From positions 248,001-312,000 of the forward strand of contig CM022376.1 of the NCBI GenBank assembly GCA_011800155.1: 64,000 nucleotides of DNA, given 5' to 3'. Both the position numbers and the translations under genes were made by a program. Positions 11,798 through 24,800 of the stretch are shown piece after piece (position 1 is the first letter of the stretch; every line of letters starts with the position of its first letter). The notes beneath the pieces were generated by a model. The model saw only the letters and a program-made list of their open reading frames with translations. It made no database searches and had not been told where the DNA came from. Source of the DNA: Flammulina velutipes. Taxonomy: Eukaryota; Basidiomycota; Agaricomycetes; Agaricales; Physalacriaceae.

Positions 11798-13099
11798 ATG
11801 CTAGTGACAATGCCTCGTCCTCGAACGCTATGCCTCATCCCCACCGCTATACTGACCCTGCTGATCGTCTCCGCGTGGCTCTCCCCATGGCCGTCCGACT
11901 ATATCAGCACCAATCGCTCTAGCGCCTACCGCCAACAACTCAGCACCGTCCGCCCTCTCGACCGCGCACCCCACTCCCGCACCCTCGGCGTCGCCCAACG
12001 AATCTACGCAATCGGCCTCGCGCGCCGCACCGACCGGCGCGAATACATGCAATCCCTCATCCAAGCAATGGACATCGACGTCGAATGGTACGACGCCCTC
12101 GACATGACCTCCCCCCTCGTATCCACCATCCTCGAACGAGTCCGCTGGGCCCGTTCCCAATCTCGAATCGGCCACGAAAAAGATATTCCAAATCCCCAAG
12201 GCCTGTATTTCACCTGGCTACCCGACGTGCGATCGGACGCGCCTGTCACTGCGCCAGCCGGAATTGATTTGTGGTTTTTGCCCGCGGGGGACCCGTCTGC
12301 TCTGGAGCCTCTTCCGCCTACACCATCTCCCGACACGCGGCCTCCGCTCTTGAGAACAAGCGGTGAAAGTAATTTGTTGGAGAACGAGGTGATCAGTCGG
12401 GCGCAAGTTAGTTGCTGGTATTCCCACTATCAGGTCCTCCTCAAGATAGCCCAAGGGCCGGACGAAGTGGCGATTGTGTTGGAGGATGATGTCGACATGG
12501 AGGTGCGCTTCTTGTTCCTGTCCCTTTTGGCATATCTCTAAATCTTACACAGTGGGATCTGGAAACCCGTCTTGGACAAATGTGGCCATTCCTACCTGAG
12601 GATTGGGACATTGTTATGCTCGGTACGCTCTCTTCACGTCCTATATGTCGGCATCGATTGATGCTTTCCCCTTCCAGGCCACTGCCATTCCAAAGAGTAC
12701 GAGAAGCCTTCCGTTCCGGGCTACCCACATCTTCACCCATCGACACACGTCCTTTGCACTCACGCATACGCCATTTCACGCGCAGGCGCACGTCGTCTGG
12801 TTCGCCACATACGTTCCCCACTATTCGCCTTTTCCAGGCCCATAGGTAACATCCTCTCGTCGCGTTCAATAAAAATCAAAATGCCTAACGATCATTTAGA
12901 TCACGTGATACAGCATTTCAATCATCACAAAACGCTCAATATCTACAGCGTCGAACCGCCTGTCGTCATACAGATGAAGAATACTGGCAGTGATATTGTA
13001 GGTGGGATAGGCCAGCAAAATCAGTGGCTAGTAGATAGCGTCATGGAACGAGTAGCGTACCACCAACAATTACAAACTCCTCGCCGAGAGGATTCATGA
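11798..13099 (+). CDS. Glycosyltransferase family 25-like protein
   Basis: Predicted type II membrane glycosyltransferase of the GT25 group, which includes procollagen and LPS galactosyltransferases. Four exons: 11798-12502, 12553-12622, 12678-12845, 12900-13099; 380 residues. A hydrophobic segment at about 11-29 acts as a signal anchor. The family pattern follows: RIYAIGLARRTDRREYMQSL, then SCWYSHYQVLLKI, the acidic EDDVDM at about 229-234, then DWDIVMLGHC and a THAYAISRAGARRLVRHI segment. The second in-frame ATG (11810) has a better context and could be the true start. Likely located in the Golgi; substrate unknown. Confidence 0.88.
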
Positions 13100-13144
13100 T
13101 ATTATTGTCGGATTGAGGCTGAGTCTGCGTATGGCCAACTAGGC

Positions 13145-15135
13145 TCACTTGTCTACATCATCAACGTTAATATCCGTACTCTTCTCCACATTCTCCCCTT
13201 GCATGGCAGCCAACCCAGCCTTCAACTTCGCAAAATGAATCTCCTCATCCCACACAAAAGGACTCTTCGACGCAAACAGCAAGTCCATCTCCTCCAGCGT
13301 CCTATTCGCCGTCTCCGGATAGAACGCCCACACCAGTGGAATGGCGAGAAAGTTTACAGCTCCGAAGATATGAAGCGTATTCTCACCGATCGCTTCGAAC
13401 ATGACCGGGTTCAGCATCATGAGCCACCCGTTCCCAATGCTCCAGCCAATGACCCCCCAGGCGTTACCCTTCGCCCGCACCTCAAGCGGGAAAGTCTCCG
13501 TAGGGTATACCCACGGAATCGTCAACCACGTCGCCCCAAAAATAGCGGTGTATAGGAACACGAAGAAAGCAGCGGCGCCACCATACTGCGATGCGTGACT
13601 AGGATTGTCTTTGAGCAAACGGGAGAAGCCTCCGGCAAGGAACTAGCAACACAATGAGTCTTTTAATCCTTTTCGTGGAGATTAAGTGATGGTCCGTACC
13701 AGTGAGATTCCCTGTCCGACTGCGCCCCACCAAAGGCCGACTCGGCGTCCCCATCGATCGATAGTCACCACAGCCATCAGTGTGGAGAGCATGTACGTGA
13801 TGTTGTTGAGGCCAGATAACCATTGGGACTTGCGAGCCGCATAACCAGCTTGAGCAAATATCGTAGGTGCATAGACAGTAATCGCAGCGATCCCGACCCA
13901 TTCCTGGATGATCTGAAGCCACACAGAAAGCTGCACACGGCGCGCGATATGTAAATCTCCGGATCCTACATAATCCCGTCAGATTCTCTAACGAACATGA
14001 TCTAAAATGAAATCAACCACGCACCGATGCCCCAGAACATGTTCCAATAACTATTCATCTTTGCATGCTTCTTCTCCAGCTTAACAACCTCAACGATGGA
14101 ATCGAACTCAGCATCGGCTCCAGCGTGCTCACCGCCCTCCTTCGGTCCATCTTCAGTGTGGCGCAGGCGTCGAAGAATAGTTTGAGCCTCTTCGAGCCGT
14201 CCTGCCTTGATAAGCCAGCGGGGAGATTCGGGCATATAACGCAAGGCCGCCTACATGGTGCGATTAGACAGATCAAATTGTGATTCGGAGAGAAGCATAC
14301 CATAAACACAAGAACCGGGATGATCTGGAATGCGATGGGAAATCTCCAACGAACTTGTGATCTCCCATCGCCCACGAAGCCTAGACCAAACTCGAGCCAG
14401 TATGCGACGACGACGCCGAAGATGTTTAGCGTGAACTCTATGGCAATGAAAGCGCCTTTGAACGTGCGTAAGCTTTAGGCGCCATGTCTACGCGTTTGAA
14501 TATAGCTCACCGCGAGAGGTATGCGTCGCGACCTCCGCACTCCATACCGGCACGATGGCGTTGAGATAACCCGTCCCAATACCGTTGATCACACGCGCAC
14601 AAAGCATCCTAGCAAATCGTACGTCACATCAGCCCGAAAACAATGAACCTCACTCAATACGCACCATGCGATGTTCTGAGCTGAACACTGGAGAGCCGCC
14701 CCAAGTAGGACCCAGATACATCCGATAAACATTGTCTTGAGGCGTCCGAGTTTATCCCCAGTTACACCAGCAATGATGCATCCAATGAAAGTTCCAAGAT
14801 AGTAGACTTAATCGGTTAGTACTTACTTTATGGATGTAAGAAGGGAAGAAAAGACGTACTAGAGACTATGCCTCCTTGTCTAGCAGATTCCGTGATAGTA
14901 ACCACATAGCCCTCAGATGAGCCCTCAAAAGTCGAGAACCCCAGACCCATAGTCTGAACATAATCAGGCGACGTGTTAACGCCACCCATCATGCCTTGGT
15001 CGTAGCCAAAGCTTCACACATCGAATAAGAAAAACGCGTCCATTCATGAGTATAAACTCACAAAAATATAGCCAAACCAGCGACAGCGTTAACAACATAG
15101 TAAAGTTGCTTTCCTTTCAATTCTTCGAACGCCAT
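13145..15135 (-). CDS. MFS sugar transporter
   Basis: Twelve-helix sugar porter of the major facilitator superfamily. Eight exons on the minus strand: 15135-15062, 15011-14860, 14806-14665, 14608-14511, 14455-14301, 14250-14025, 13965-13700, 13642-13145; 536 residues. Sugar-porter signatures are GYDQGMMGG near the N-terminus, GDKLGR at 92-97, PESPRWL at 214-220, PWVYPTETFPLEVRAKG from about 414 and YPETANRTLEEMD near 470. All exon joins keep phase. The likely function is proton-coupled hexose or disaccharide uptake at the plasma membrane; the substrate cannot be told. Its 3' end faces the GT25 3' end 45 bp away. Confidence 0.94.
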
Positions 15136-16014
15136 CGATGGCTTTGAGGGACTTTAGGGCTACCCAAAGCCATTCTGCGTCTTATATGAATCGAAAAGGC
15201 TCAGGTTCAAGTATCTTCCTGGTGTCGGTGACAGTAGGAGGTAAAGCACTTCACATGACGGTGGAGTGGTGGGCGGACAGTTCCGGAACCGGCATTTATC
15301 TCGCTGGACGCCACATCAGCTTTTAACCCTCAAATAACTCCAACAGATACTTCGAAGTTTTCATTACTATCTCTCCACATCAGTCATACTTCCATAACAT
15401 CAAAAAATGTTACCAAGGCTCGATTAATCAGTATCAATTATTCAGACTCCAGGGTTAACCAATTATTCAGCTGCATTGATAAGGCTATTCAGAAAAGTAT
15501 TCTATAGCAAGAAACGTGTGAGAATTTCTGCTGTTCCCATTAAACGGCTTTCTTAAATATGAACGAAGCTAAATAAAGGTTCTAAAAGATGAAATACTGC
15601 GCCACAAGATTGACTGGCAGATGTAGCGCGCTTAAAGGGATCAAATGTGTGAGTAAAATATCATGGAATTTGCCCAAAATGTACCTCTGAATTATATCAA
15701 CCAGAATGGAGCCCTTCGCCACACAATTATTATTACAAGGAGTTAACGTTGACAAACAGTATATACCACTGTTTTCCACTCGACTAGTTCAACGGAACCC
15801 GTCGCGTCTTCAGCATCCCTACAATGAGTTAATCCAAGTGTCGGGAATATGCCCGAAGCTCAGCGCTCAGCGCGCGCCAAAACCAAGACAACCACGCTCT
15901 ATTCCAGCGCTCCGTCTGCCCGACTTGCCCACTCGCTTCTCTCTTTCCCTCCATAAAAACATGCCCCAGCTCTCGCCTATCTTCATTCCCTCTTCCTCCG
16001 CCTAGTCTACCGCA
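15136..16014. other. Divergent promoter region, no gene
   Basis: AT-rich spacer between the divergent transporter and aldolase genes. Both promoters must lie here; a pyrimidine-rich stretch runs up to the aldolase start. Confidence 0.5.
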
Positions 16015-17052
16015 ATGGACAAATACAACGCACTCCACATCCGCCAATCGCCCAACCTCCGCCAGGCCATCAGCGACGCCTTCACCGAGAAGAACGCACT
16101 CTTCGGCATTTTCATCGGCCTGCCGCCTGTTGAGGTGGCCAAGGTCATCGCAGCCACTCAATCCGACTGGGTCTTCCTCGACGCTGAACATACCCCCTTC
16201 TCGCCAACACTCTTGAACGAAATGGTAACCCATCTCACTCCATGGTCCTGCCTAAACGCTTTAATCAATCCTTCAACCCAAGGTGACAACTTTACGGTAC
16301 TACTCACAAGGACGTATCATTCCTATCGTCCGCGTACCGACTCATAGTCACGAATGGATCGCCTGGGCAGCAGACGCGGGAGCGGGCGGTGTCGTCATCC
16401 CACACACCGAGACCGCAGAGCAAGTTCAGAGCTTTATCAACGCCGGGCGTTTTCCTCCCCAGGGGAAACGGTCGTTCCCGCCCCTTGCACGTAGGTTATC
16501 TCTTTCCCATATTTTACGATACGCCACACTGAACCTGTTCCCTGGGTAGTACTGCCCATTGACGGTCAAATGGCTGCACCGGATGGCAAGACTTGGTTCC
16601 AAGTTGCGAGTGACAACTTCGCCATCATCCCACAGATAGAGAGCCTGAAGGGCGTGGAGAATGCGGAGGAGATGATGAAGATAGATGGTGTTGACGCGAT
16701 CAGTGAGTCGCATACTTTCGTACAAATTCGCGCACTGGACGCTGACGGGGTATGTATTCAAGTGATTGGACGTTTCGATCTGTCCTTCGACATGGGTGGC
16801 GACGAAGCAGCTGTGAATGCAGCCATCAAGAAGGTCGAAGTCCTCGCGAAGAAGTATAACAAGCCGTTGATGTCGTTCATCATGGACACCAATGAGGTGC
16901 CCTGTAGGTTGGATTCGGGGTATCATATGTTGATGTGCGCCGCCGATGCTCTGCTCCTTGCAATGGGTACGAACAAGATAATGGCAGAGGGGAAGGAGGC
17001 TGTGAAGAGATACAACGAAGCAAAGGCGAGCAGAAACGAAAAGTCGTTGTAA
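16015..17052 (+). CDS. HpcH/HpaI-type aldolase
   Basis: Class II (metal-dependent) aldolase fold of the HpcH/HpaI family, which cleaves 2-keto-3-deoxy or 4-hydroxy-2-oxo acids to pyruvate and an aldehyde. Four exons: 16015-16224, 16283-16490, 16550-16702, 16763-17052; 286 residues. Motifs: FGIFIGLPPVEVAKV, WVFLDAEHTPF (residues about 52-62), RIIPIVRVPTHSHEWI, DAGAGGVVIPHTET, IIPQIES and, after splicing, IMIGRFDLSFDMG. The 60-nt intron 16703-16762 is in frame without a stop; removing it restores the conserved GxxDLSxDMG block. Probably a cytosolic enzyme of sugar-acid or aromatic breakdown. Confidence 0.93.
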
Positions 17053-17493
17053 CCCCTTGTTGCTTCATCACTTGTTGACGAAAAAAATGGGATTTGGTGA
17101 CGCTTTACTGGTGACATTGTCAACATGCCGTCTTGCTAGACTTCACTGAGAAGCTAACTGTGCGCCACATTGAAGGATTTGTATCCATCTAGTGATTACG
17201 ACCGATCATGCCATGCAGCCACTGTTCGACGTGGTCAGTGTAAAATTCGTGGTCAAAGACTGCCACCTTTCCCATCGTTCAACAAAGTATCGAAAGATTT
17301 CGCAGGCAAATCCCATGGGTAAATCGGAAACGTACATCGAATTATGAACACCAATGACAACAACACTTAGTTTACAGCCGGCATTAACAATTACAAAAGT
17401 CTGATGTCCAGTCAGCGCAGGGCTCTTTCAGCGTTATACAGTCGGACAAACTTTGGAAGAGTAACTTCGTCCACCATCCCAACTCGCTGCGCT
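17053..17493. other. 3' spacer between convergent genes
   Basis: Nothing gene-like seen between the aldolase stop and the zinc-finger gene stop. Confidence 0.5.
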
Positions 17494-18414
17494 TCACTGC
17501 CTTGCCCACGGCTGATGCGGAGGGAAGCTATAGTGGGTAGACCAAGGGTTCATGGATGGTGGGTGGTAGTAGCTAATGCCATTGCCAATTTCTGTGCGAG
17601 CAGAGGAGACGGCCATGGTCGTCTTGGGAGGCGATGGCTCTTCCGAAATGGGAGGTGGATGCGCATAGTACAATGTCGCAGATGGAGGAGGTGCGGGAGG
17701 CGGCGGGGTAGCGGAAGTCGCATTCTCAGGCAACGGAGGAGGAGACGGATCAGACCGACGGGTGTGAGTATGCACTTTGAGGTGCTGAAGGAGATTATCG
17801 TGTCTGTTGAAGAACTTTTCGCAGCCCGGTTGGGTGCATTGGAATGCTGGAGAAAGGTGTTAGATGGATGCTATGGATGCGGGAAGGGACATACGTTTGT
17901 CGTGAGTGTGGATTGAGCGAATGTGCCGCTTTAGATGTTCCCCGCGATGGAAGCATTTCCCGCAGCCGTGGACAGGACATGCATAGGTCCGCTTGTCGTT
18001 GTCGCCGTCTGCGTCGAGCTCGGCGGTCGGGACGCGTCGCCCTCGACTTTTCTTGGTTAGATTCGGTACCGGAACTGGCAGATTGGCTGCGCGCGGTCGT
18101 GGGCCACGGCTTGGAAACGTTGTAGACAGTGAAGGCGGAACATCTTCCGGGGGCGGCACAGGCGGGTCTTTCGGTCGCAGCCTTTTATTTGGCTGCACGT
18201 CGTCGGCTGGATTACGTCTTTTGCCTGTCTGTGAGCGCGTTTGGCGTTTGGGTGATTCTAGATGCTGTTGGCCCTGTGTGGAAGATTCCCCATTCCCACT
18301 GGGAGCAGTCTGCTCTGGCCAGTTAGTTCGCCTTTGCCAGCTAAATATCTTCGAACGCACCTGTCCTGCATCGTGGCGCAGCACTGGATCGACATTTGAG
18401 TCGCTAATTTCCAT
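17494..18414 (-). CDS. C2H2 zinc-finger protein, two fingers
   Basis: Probable nuclear DNA-binding regulator. Two exons on minus: 18414-17895 and 17846-17494; 290 residues. Finger 1 uses Cys146, Cys151, His164, His169; finger 2 uses Cys177, Cys182, His195, His199, joined by HTHDKPF, which forms only across the splice. The arrangement is like the C-terminal finger pairs of fungal Msn2/Com2-type factors. A basic region with nuclear-localisation-like clusters (KRQTRSQTGKRR, KKSRGRR) precedes the fingers. A Pro/Ser/Tyr-rich tail follows, unusual because such fingers usually end the protein. The chosen ATG (18414) has a gcgATGg context; an open frame continues upstream, so an extra 5' exon is possible. 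Confidence 0.8.
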
Positions 18415-19680
18415 CGCAAAAACTCTTTGGAGACAGGGGCTTCGTTGCAAATTTTCTGCTCTAACCAATATTTAGCTTCATCTTTATCAAAAGGTAAGTC
18501 TAGAACGTACCAAAGACGATTATCCTGCGTTTTTTCGTCGTTTATTTCCGCGAGCACTGGATGCAAGTGGCAAAGCCCCTATGCCCAGTGAAAGGGGAAT
18601 TTTACAACACGTGGCCTCGCGGCACTTGCCGTCTGATGCGTCATCGAAATGTATCTCGACGAGCGCTCAGCTCGTTGTCTGTCTGCCATCAACTGCCAAA
18701 TGACATTCGTTCCCACTTCAGTTATTTCTCTAATTCAGCTACATACCTGGTGCGCCCTTAGACCTTCGTCCCTTTTCCAGTCAGGATTGCCTTGGTGAAT
18801 AAACGGTCATCTAGCCGAAATTGGGCCGTAACAACAACTCTATGCCACAGACCTTGATACAGATAATACGGATAGAGCGTACTAGCTACGGGATGGAGAA
18901 TCTGCGACCTACTAGCATCTGTAACGGCCTCATCAGACAGCTCTAGACATGCATTACTTAGTTGTAGGACGCTCCTCTGCTACAATCGCCTTCATGAGAG
19001 TAAGCAGCAAACAAAAGTATAGAAAGCTCTGTATAGTGTTTGAATCGGTCAGACATGTATAAACAAAAAGCGGTCGCACTGATTGGAACGAATCCTGTAG
19101 TATCCGTCCCAGCACATAAACATCGACGGGAAACGGGTCGTATGTATTTTATTCGACGTCGATCGTAGTAGCGTGTGACTCGCCCTCAGAGTCAAGAGAT
19201 CTTTTGTACATCCACGGCACCTCAAAATGGCATCTGACAGAACCGACTGGGTGTCGATAATCCGTTTCCGGCGGACATCTACGTCTTGGGAGAAGTACTC
19301 AAGGAGTCATTTTATACGGTACGATCGTCTATTGGTTGCGAATTTTCTGTGCAGATATAGAATGATATGCATTACCATCTAGAGTTTCCCGTGTCTTCGC
19401 TCACTCATTGATTCAATGCGTTCAGCTGAGCCAGTCCAAAGGGTGGCGCACTGTTTGGATTATTTATAAACGCTTACTAGTGAAGGCTCTGGTAACTGGG
19501 AGAGGAACGTCGTTTCGAGTTCCTTTTTACATGTGTACAGTGCGATGCTTGTTTTATATTACAAATGTTTCTTTCCTTTTTTTCTTCAAACGTCTGTTTG
19601 CCTCTTGGACCCCATGCAAACGCCTGCCTCAAAGGCATAATCGCTGCCGTCGACGTTGCCAAAGCTGTCCTTTCTCCATC
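18415..19680. other. Intergenic, no supported gene
   Basis: A minus-strand frame (18258-18566) overlaps the zinc-finger 5' region and might carry an upstream exon, but it lacks an ATG. The rest shows no coding pattern. Confidence 0.4.
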
Positions 19681-20730
19681 CTAGGAGTTATGACGGCATT
19701 TCCATATCCACGGAAGACAATGAACGAATGAAAGCCATACCTATGCTGGATTCAGCTGTTGCCGGTGATGACCTATAAAATGCTACTTACATTGTACCAA
19801 AAGTACGATAACTCGTCATCCGCGTGCGTACGCAGAGCGATGAATCGCCCACCGACAAACACACCTAGGCCAGTGAGCGCCAGCCTAAATTTCCATCCAA
19901 GTTCCCAGACGACCGATACGACGAGAGACCAGCTGGTCAACACTACGACAATGCTATAGCGAGAGGCAATCGGATACGCAATGGGCAACGTCATCCGTTG
20001 ACTCTTTGAGTCCCCTTCGACGTCTCTAAAATCCTGCGCCTGGATTGTGGTAGCGATGACGCCTGCGCTGATGAACGCAGCCAGGATGCCGATGTCCGTC
20101 TCTTGTTCCTGTTTTCCAGCTACGAAGAGAATAAACAGGTGTTTTCGTACATGATGGGATAGTACGCACCGGCGACGATCATAGCACCCCATTCAAAGCA
20201 TGCATATCCGGCTCCATTCAGCAGGTTCCGCCCAAACCAACGATTGCAACACTCGCACTCGTTATAAACGACTGTGAGTACTGCAAGAGCGACACTGGCG
20301 ACTAGAGCCTCGATATCATACCAGTATGAGTAGAAGAAGCAGAGAGGGAGGAATCCCCATCGCAGTATGTAAGCATTTGGGATGCTGATGAGCCCAGCGG
20401 GAATGGGTCGGTGAGGCTTGTCGAGCCTATCTTCTTCGACACCGATGATTTGGTTGGCGATGTCCACTGGTATGAGATGAAGCCATATCCATATAAGCGT
20501 CCCGGGAAATCGAGAAAGATTCTCCAGAGGTGCACATGCAATGGCGAAACAGGACTTGTAGAAACATAAGAAATGGGATGATATAGTCATACGAAGGTGG
20601 TTACCACAGGCATCAAGATCGTCTTGAAATCGGATTTTGTGAAATAGTAAAGGATTTTCGCAGCAGAGTAGAATTTTATAAGCAGTTCGCGAACAGACGG
20701 TCGAGGAGCCTGAGGTGCCATAGAAGCCAT
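19681..20730 (-). CDS. UbiA-type prenyltransferase
   Basis: Integral membrane prenyltransferase of the UbiA superfamily, which joins an isoprenoid diphosphate to an acceptor. Four exons on minus: 20730-20605, 20554-20170, 20119-19791, 19740-19681; 299 residues. The first Asp-rich motif reads NQIIGVEEDRLDKPHRP (about 76-92) and the second QAQDFRDVEGD (about 197-207), matching the two Mg-diphosphate binding loops. The first Asp of the usual NDxxD is replaced by Gln. Several hydrophobic segments follow. The second exon begins SCFAIACAPLENLSRF after a clean 50-nt intron. Acceptor and product are unknown; fungal relatives act in terpenoid and meroterpenoid chemistry, but no such cluster is around it. 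Confidence 0.88.
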
Positions 20731-21841
20731 ATCGTCTGGAAACACGAGTCATACTCTGTCTTTTATAACCCGGACGAATATCATGCGTGTCGCTGGAGGA
20801 TCGTGGCCTTTCACCGAAGAATAGTACATGCTGGGGCTGTGTGGCGTGAGTAGATCTCCACGAGCACCCCCAAAACCTACGAACCTTGTTCGGAGGCGGA
20901 TCAGTCTGAGGAATACATTGTGCGCGCTTAGCCAGGCCAAAGCTCGGACGCGAGGCGTAGAGAGCAAGATGTAACCTCGGCAGATAACACATCCACAGAG
21001 AAATAGTGTCCAAAATGGCTGAATTCTCCGGCCAAGGAAGAGCTCGAAACCCCCAAGGAATAGAAACCTCAGAGAGCATGTGGATGATTGGGCTGACATG
21101 CGTGAGTAAGTTAATTTGCGATACTCAGCAAACGTTGAAGCGGCCGTCTTTTCTGTTGCGTCGATTGGTGGCGCTGGTAGTGAGAGGGTAAGAAGTGATC
21201 CGGTCCCGGGCCGCGACTAGCCGCCTCAATGGATTCACTGGTCTTTTACCACCATGATTATCTTACATTTCGCATTCAGCTGCGGCTTTCAAGGCGCGAC
21301 AATACAGAAGTCAACCCTATCACTGTATAATACCTGCAGTGGATTGAAATATTTCCTCTTTCTCCATGCCAATTCCGAGCCTTGCCCGATCGTAAGTGGA
21401 GAATCTGCGGTACGTCGCAGTAATTCTTTCCTGTTCTACCATTTATCCAATTGTATGAAATCTAGAAAGGGTGCTGTCGCGCTTCACCTGAATCCTTCAT
21501 CTCGGAGGCTCTCCACATGTCTCTACGTAAGGCTCTTTCTATGACTATTGCATGTCATTGGCAGACTGCTCGGCGAAGGCTAGGAGGAACGGATGAACCA
21601 GCACATGTTCATTGCTTTCTTCTGTCGCCAATGCATCGTTCGGAACCGGAACAGTCCTGTGCGTTGAACGTTTGAACGTTGATGATTTGCATGCCAATGG
21701 AGGTCATCACACCAACCTGCCACTCTATTACTACTTCTCCGTCGCCGTTGATTCAAAGCTCTTCCAATAGAAGTACTACCATCTAAGCGATCCAGTATGT
21801 ATATGTATGGAACGGGTTTTCGATAGAGAGTAATGTAATGA
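20731..21841. other. Spacer with unassigned open frames
   Basis: Minus-strand frames 20749-21099 and 20755-21079 overlap and precede the prenyltransferase start. Neither has domain sense, and I could not join them to the gene. The rest is the 3' flank of the giant gene. Confidence 0.4.
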
Positions 21842-24800
21842 TCATCTGAATGGAAAAGGTATACTGCAACCAACATCCTGACAACCCATACCTTCAATAT
21901 CCTCTTTGGTAAGTCTCAACCCTCGCACCATCTTCCCCATTGGAGTCAGCTTGCAATCCTGCTTCCTTCGTCTCACTGAAATCAACTCCTCCAACAGTGC
22001 AATCGGACTGACGACAAACGGACACTCGCTCATAGCACCGCCTCGATTCTCAAACACGACGAACCCATCCGCGTCTCGAATGTATCTTGTGTATCCGTCA
22101 TCGGCAACACCCAGGAAGGCCGTGAGCTCCTGAAAGTCGACGAACGCGGTGGGGTACAGCTGCCCAGAAAAGAGGTTGAGCTGCGTGATGAGGGGTCGGA
22201 GCGAAGCGACGGTGGACTCTCGAGGAAGAGATGGGACTTGGTAGAAGGCGAGATCGTCAAAGACTCTCATGTTGCGAGTGACACGGGGAGAGTACACATG
22301 AAGTCGCACTGTCCGTGATGGGGAAGGACCACGCAATAGAGGTATCAACTCGTTCGCCTCAAATTGGCTGATGACTACCATTATGTCTTTGGCGCAAAGA
22401 AGCCACTGAACGTCTTTGAAGAAGTCGGGAGACTGCGAGGAGGCGACAGTTGTAACTGCATAGTCGGTAGTTATCACGAAGTTGGGATGGAAGTAGTCGT
22501 ATGAATGGGCCTTGCTCCGGGAAAGCGATAGTAGAAGACGCTGAGGAGAACAGAACACGTCTGATGACGACGGTAAACGGCCTGTATCAACAAACGCCCT
22601 AATATCGTCATGTAGGCAATGGAGGGCTGCGGAAATGGGCTTCGGCCTTTCGATCTGCTGCTCTTGTTCCCGTTCGTGGTCCACTTCGCGCTCCTGCTCT
22701 TCATCGAAGTTTTGTGATACCATCGCGGTGATACCAAGTGCTTGAAGGTGGCTTTGGAGATCGACGGCGGTGGAAGAGGGTTTGATGTTTTGAGGAACAG
22801 ATGCAGGAGAACCGTACAACTCAATGAGAGGAATGGCCTCAGGTTGCAGCCACGCCGTACGAACGCGTTCGATGTCTTCAGAGCCAGGTACATCAGGCAA
22901 TGTATCTAGGCTTGCTCGACGTTGTTTGAAGTCGATGCCTTGTTGCAACCACCGAGGAGCGTTGTGTGTAATGTCAGAGCATGTTTCGAGCATGGTCCAC
23001 TCGATGATGCTCGGCACAGAGATGTAGTTGGTCCCACATTTCTTCTTCATCATTGCATCGACGTCGGGCGGCGCGAAAAAGTGAAGAGATTGGCCGTGAC
23101 CCAATTGCCGCATACGCATACATCCTGGACAAGAGTTGAGTTCTGCATCATAAATTTCAGAAGAAACTCTACTGACCTTGAACGAGCCGGTCTTTTGTCA
23201 CCTTTCTTCCAAGCGTTACTGCTGCTTTCCAATGGCGAGGGAGCTTCAGATCTGTCCCTCGCGTGTGAGCGTCGTCAAGGTAGACGACACAATTGCATAG
23301 ACGTTGCCTGTAAGGGGATGACCTAAGAGGCTCGGTCGTCCCATCACACTTAAGCACGATGAGTTCGTCTCCCCCATCGAAAAAGACCGCAGCTTCCACA
23401 TCGTCGCCATGACGCTTCGACAACCAACGCTCTGCTACTGCTCGGTTGGTCATATCCAACATTTGTGCCCCAATGTCCAAAAGCACGCGGATGTCTTTGT
23501 GTTGGCTGGCAAGCATATCAATGAACGCCTTCCCCGGCATGCTCTTGCCCGTTTGGTCATTCAAGAGGCACGTATAAGAGGCATTTTCGGGCTGGAGGAG
23601 ATATGTGAGCACCATTGCATTTGTACCAGCCTGGTTGACCGGGTCAACCTGAGACATCCACGGTGGAAGGAGGTACCGATTGTCGTTTGTGCCACTGAAG
23701 CCAGTGATAACGTGGTCTCGCTGCTCAGCGAGATCCCATGCAGAGGTTGGCAGCTTTTTTGGAAACTGCTTTGCAGCTCTCGGAAAGACAATGTTCGACA
23801 GATAGAAGTCGATGACTGCGTGACATTGGTGGAAGAGATCGAATATCTTCGCGAGCTGCTCTTCGTCCTTCATGTTGATGCCGGAGACATGGCGGAGGCC
23901 CGGAGGAAGGGATACGAGGGGAATCGACGCTACCCAAGTTTCGTATAAGACCGCCGGATTGCTGTCAGCAAACAAAAGTGCTAGACAAGCTGTAACCTGT
24001 GCTTGAGACAGTCCGGAATAGTAGTACGCCAGGCAGGTCAGGAGAATAGCGATGTCCGGATGTCCGAACTCTGCTCGAGGCGAAGGAACATCCTTAGCTC
24101 GGTAAGGAACAGCGAGAAGGGTGCGAGAGGCGTCCAGGCCGTAGTCAACTCTCCATCGGCGCTCCCTGAGGACATAGGAAAGTATTCCATGCCTTAGAAG
24201 GCCTCGCAGAATGAGCAGGACAGGGAACAATTGGGTGAACTCTGCTTGTAAGAGGGCTTCGTCGTGCGAGAGTCTTGCATCTGAAAGCAGAAATCGTTTA
24301 ATGGAGGCAATTCTGGAAGCCCGGAGGTTGGTGGTGACGAACGAAGGAAGTGCTCCGTCTATGATATCGTTGATGACATTCTCAATCAATCTTGAAACCA
24401 CTTTCGAATCGCGATCGGGAGAAAACCTGAACCGGGGATAGGCCCAATCAGATGCAACGTCGACTTCGAACTGTTCCCCAGAGTCACTTGTGGTGCCTAT
24501 GAGTGCACGTAGATGACGAGCAACCACACGGAGTACATCCTGAATGACCAACCAGCGTCTCGGGTGTCCCTCGACTGATTCCTGTTGTTCGATGGTGTAA
24601 ATCAACTGGTATCGGGGGTGCAAAAGCTCATCGGATTCATCGAGAATGTCTCGAGAGGTACGATGCAAAAGGCGTTGCAGATCCAACGCGGCTAACATGG
24701 TGGACTGATGTGAGGTCGTGGAAACCAGCTGATCGATGGAGAGGAGCTTCAGAGAAAGGATGTGCTCTGGCTGGACTACCAATACACCACCATTCTCGAT

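Noticed and set aside
20749..21099. Separate minus-strand membrane gene upstream of the UbiA gene
   Set aside because: It has an ATG and hydrophobic stretches, but no partner exon or family pattern; likely chance.
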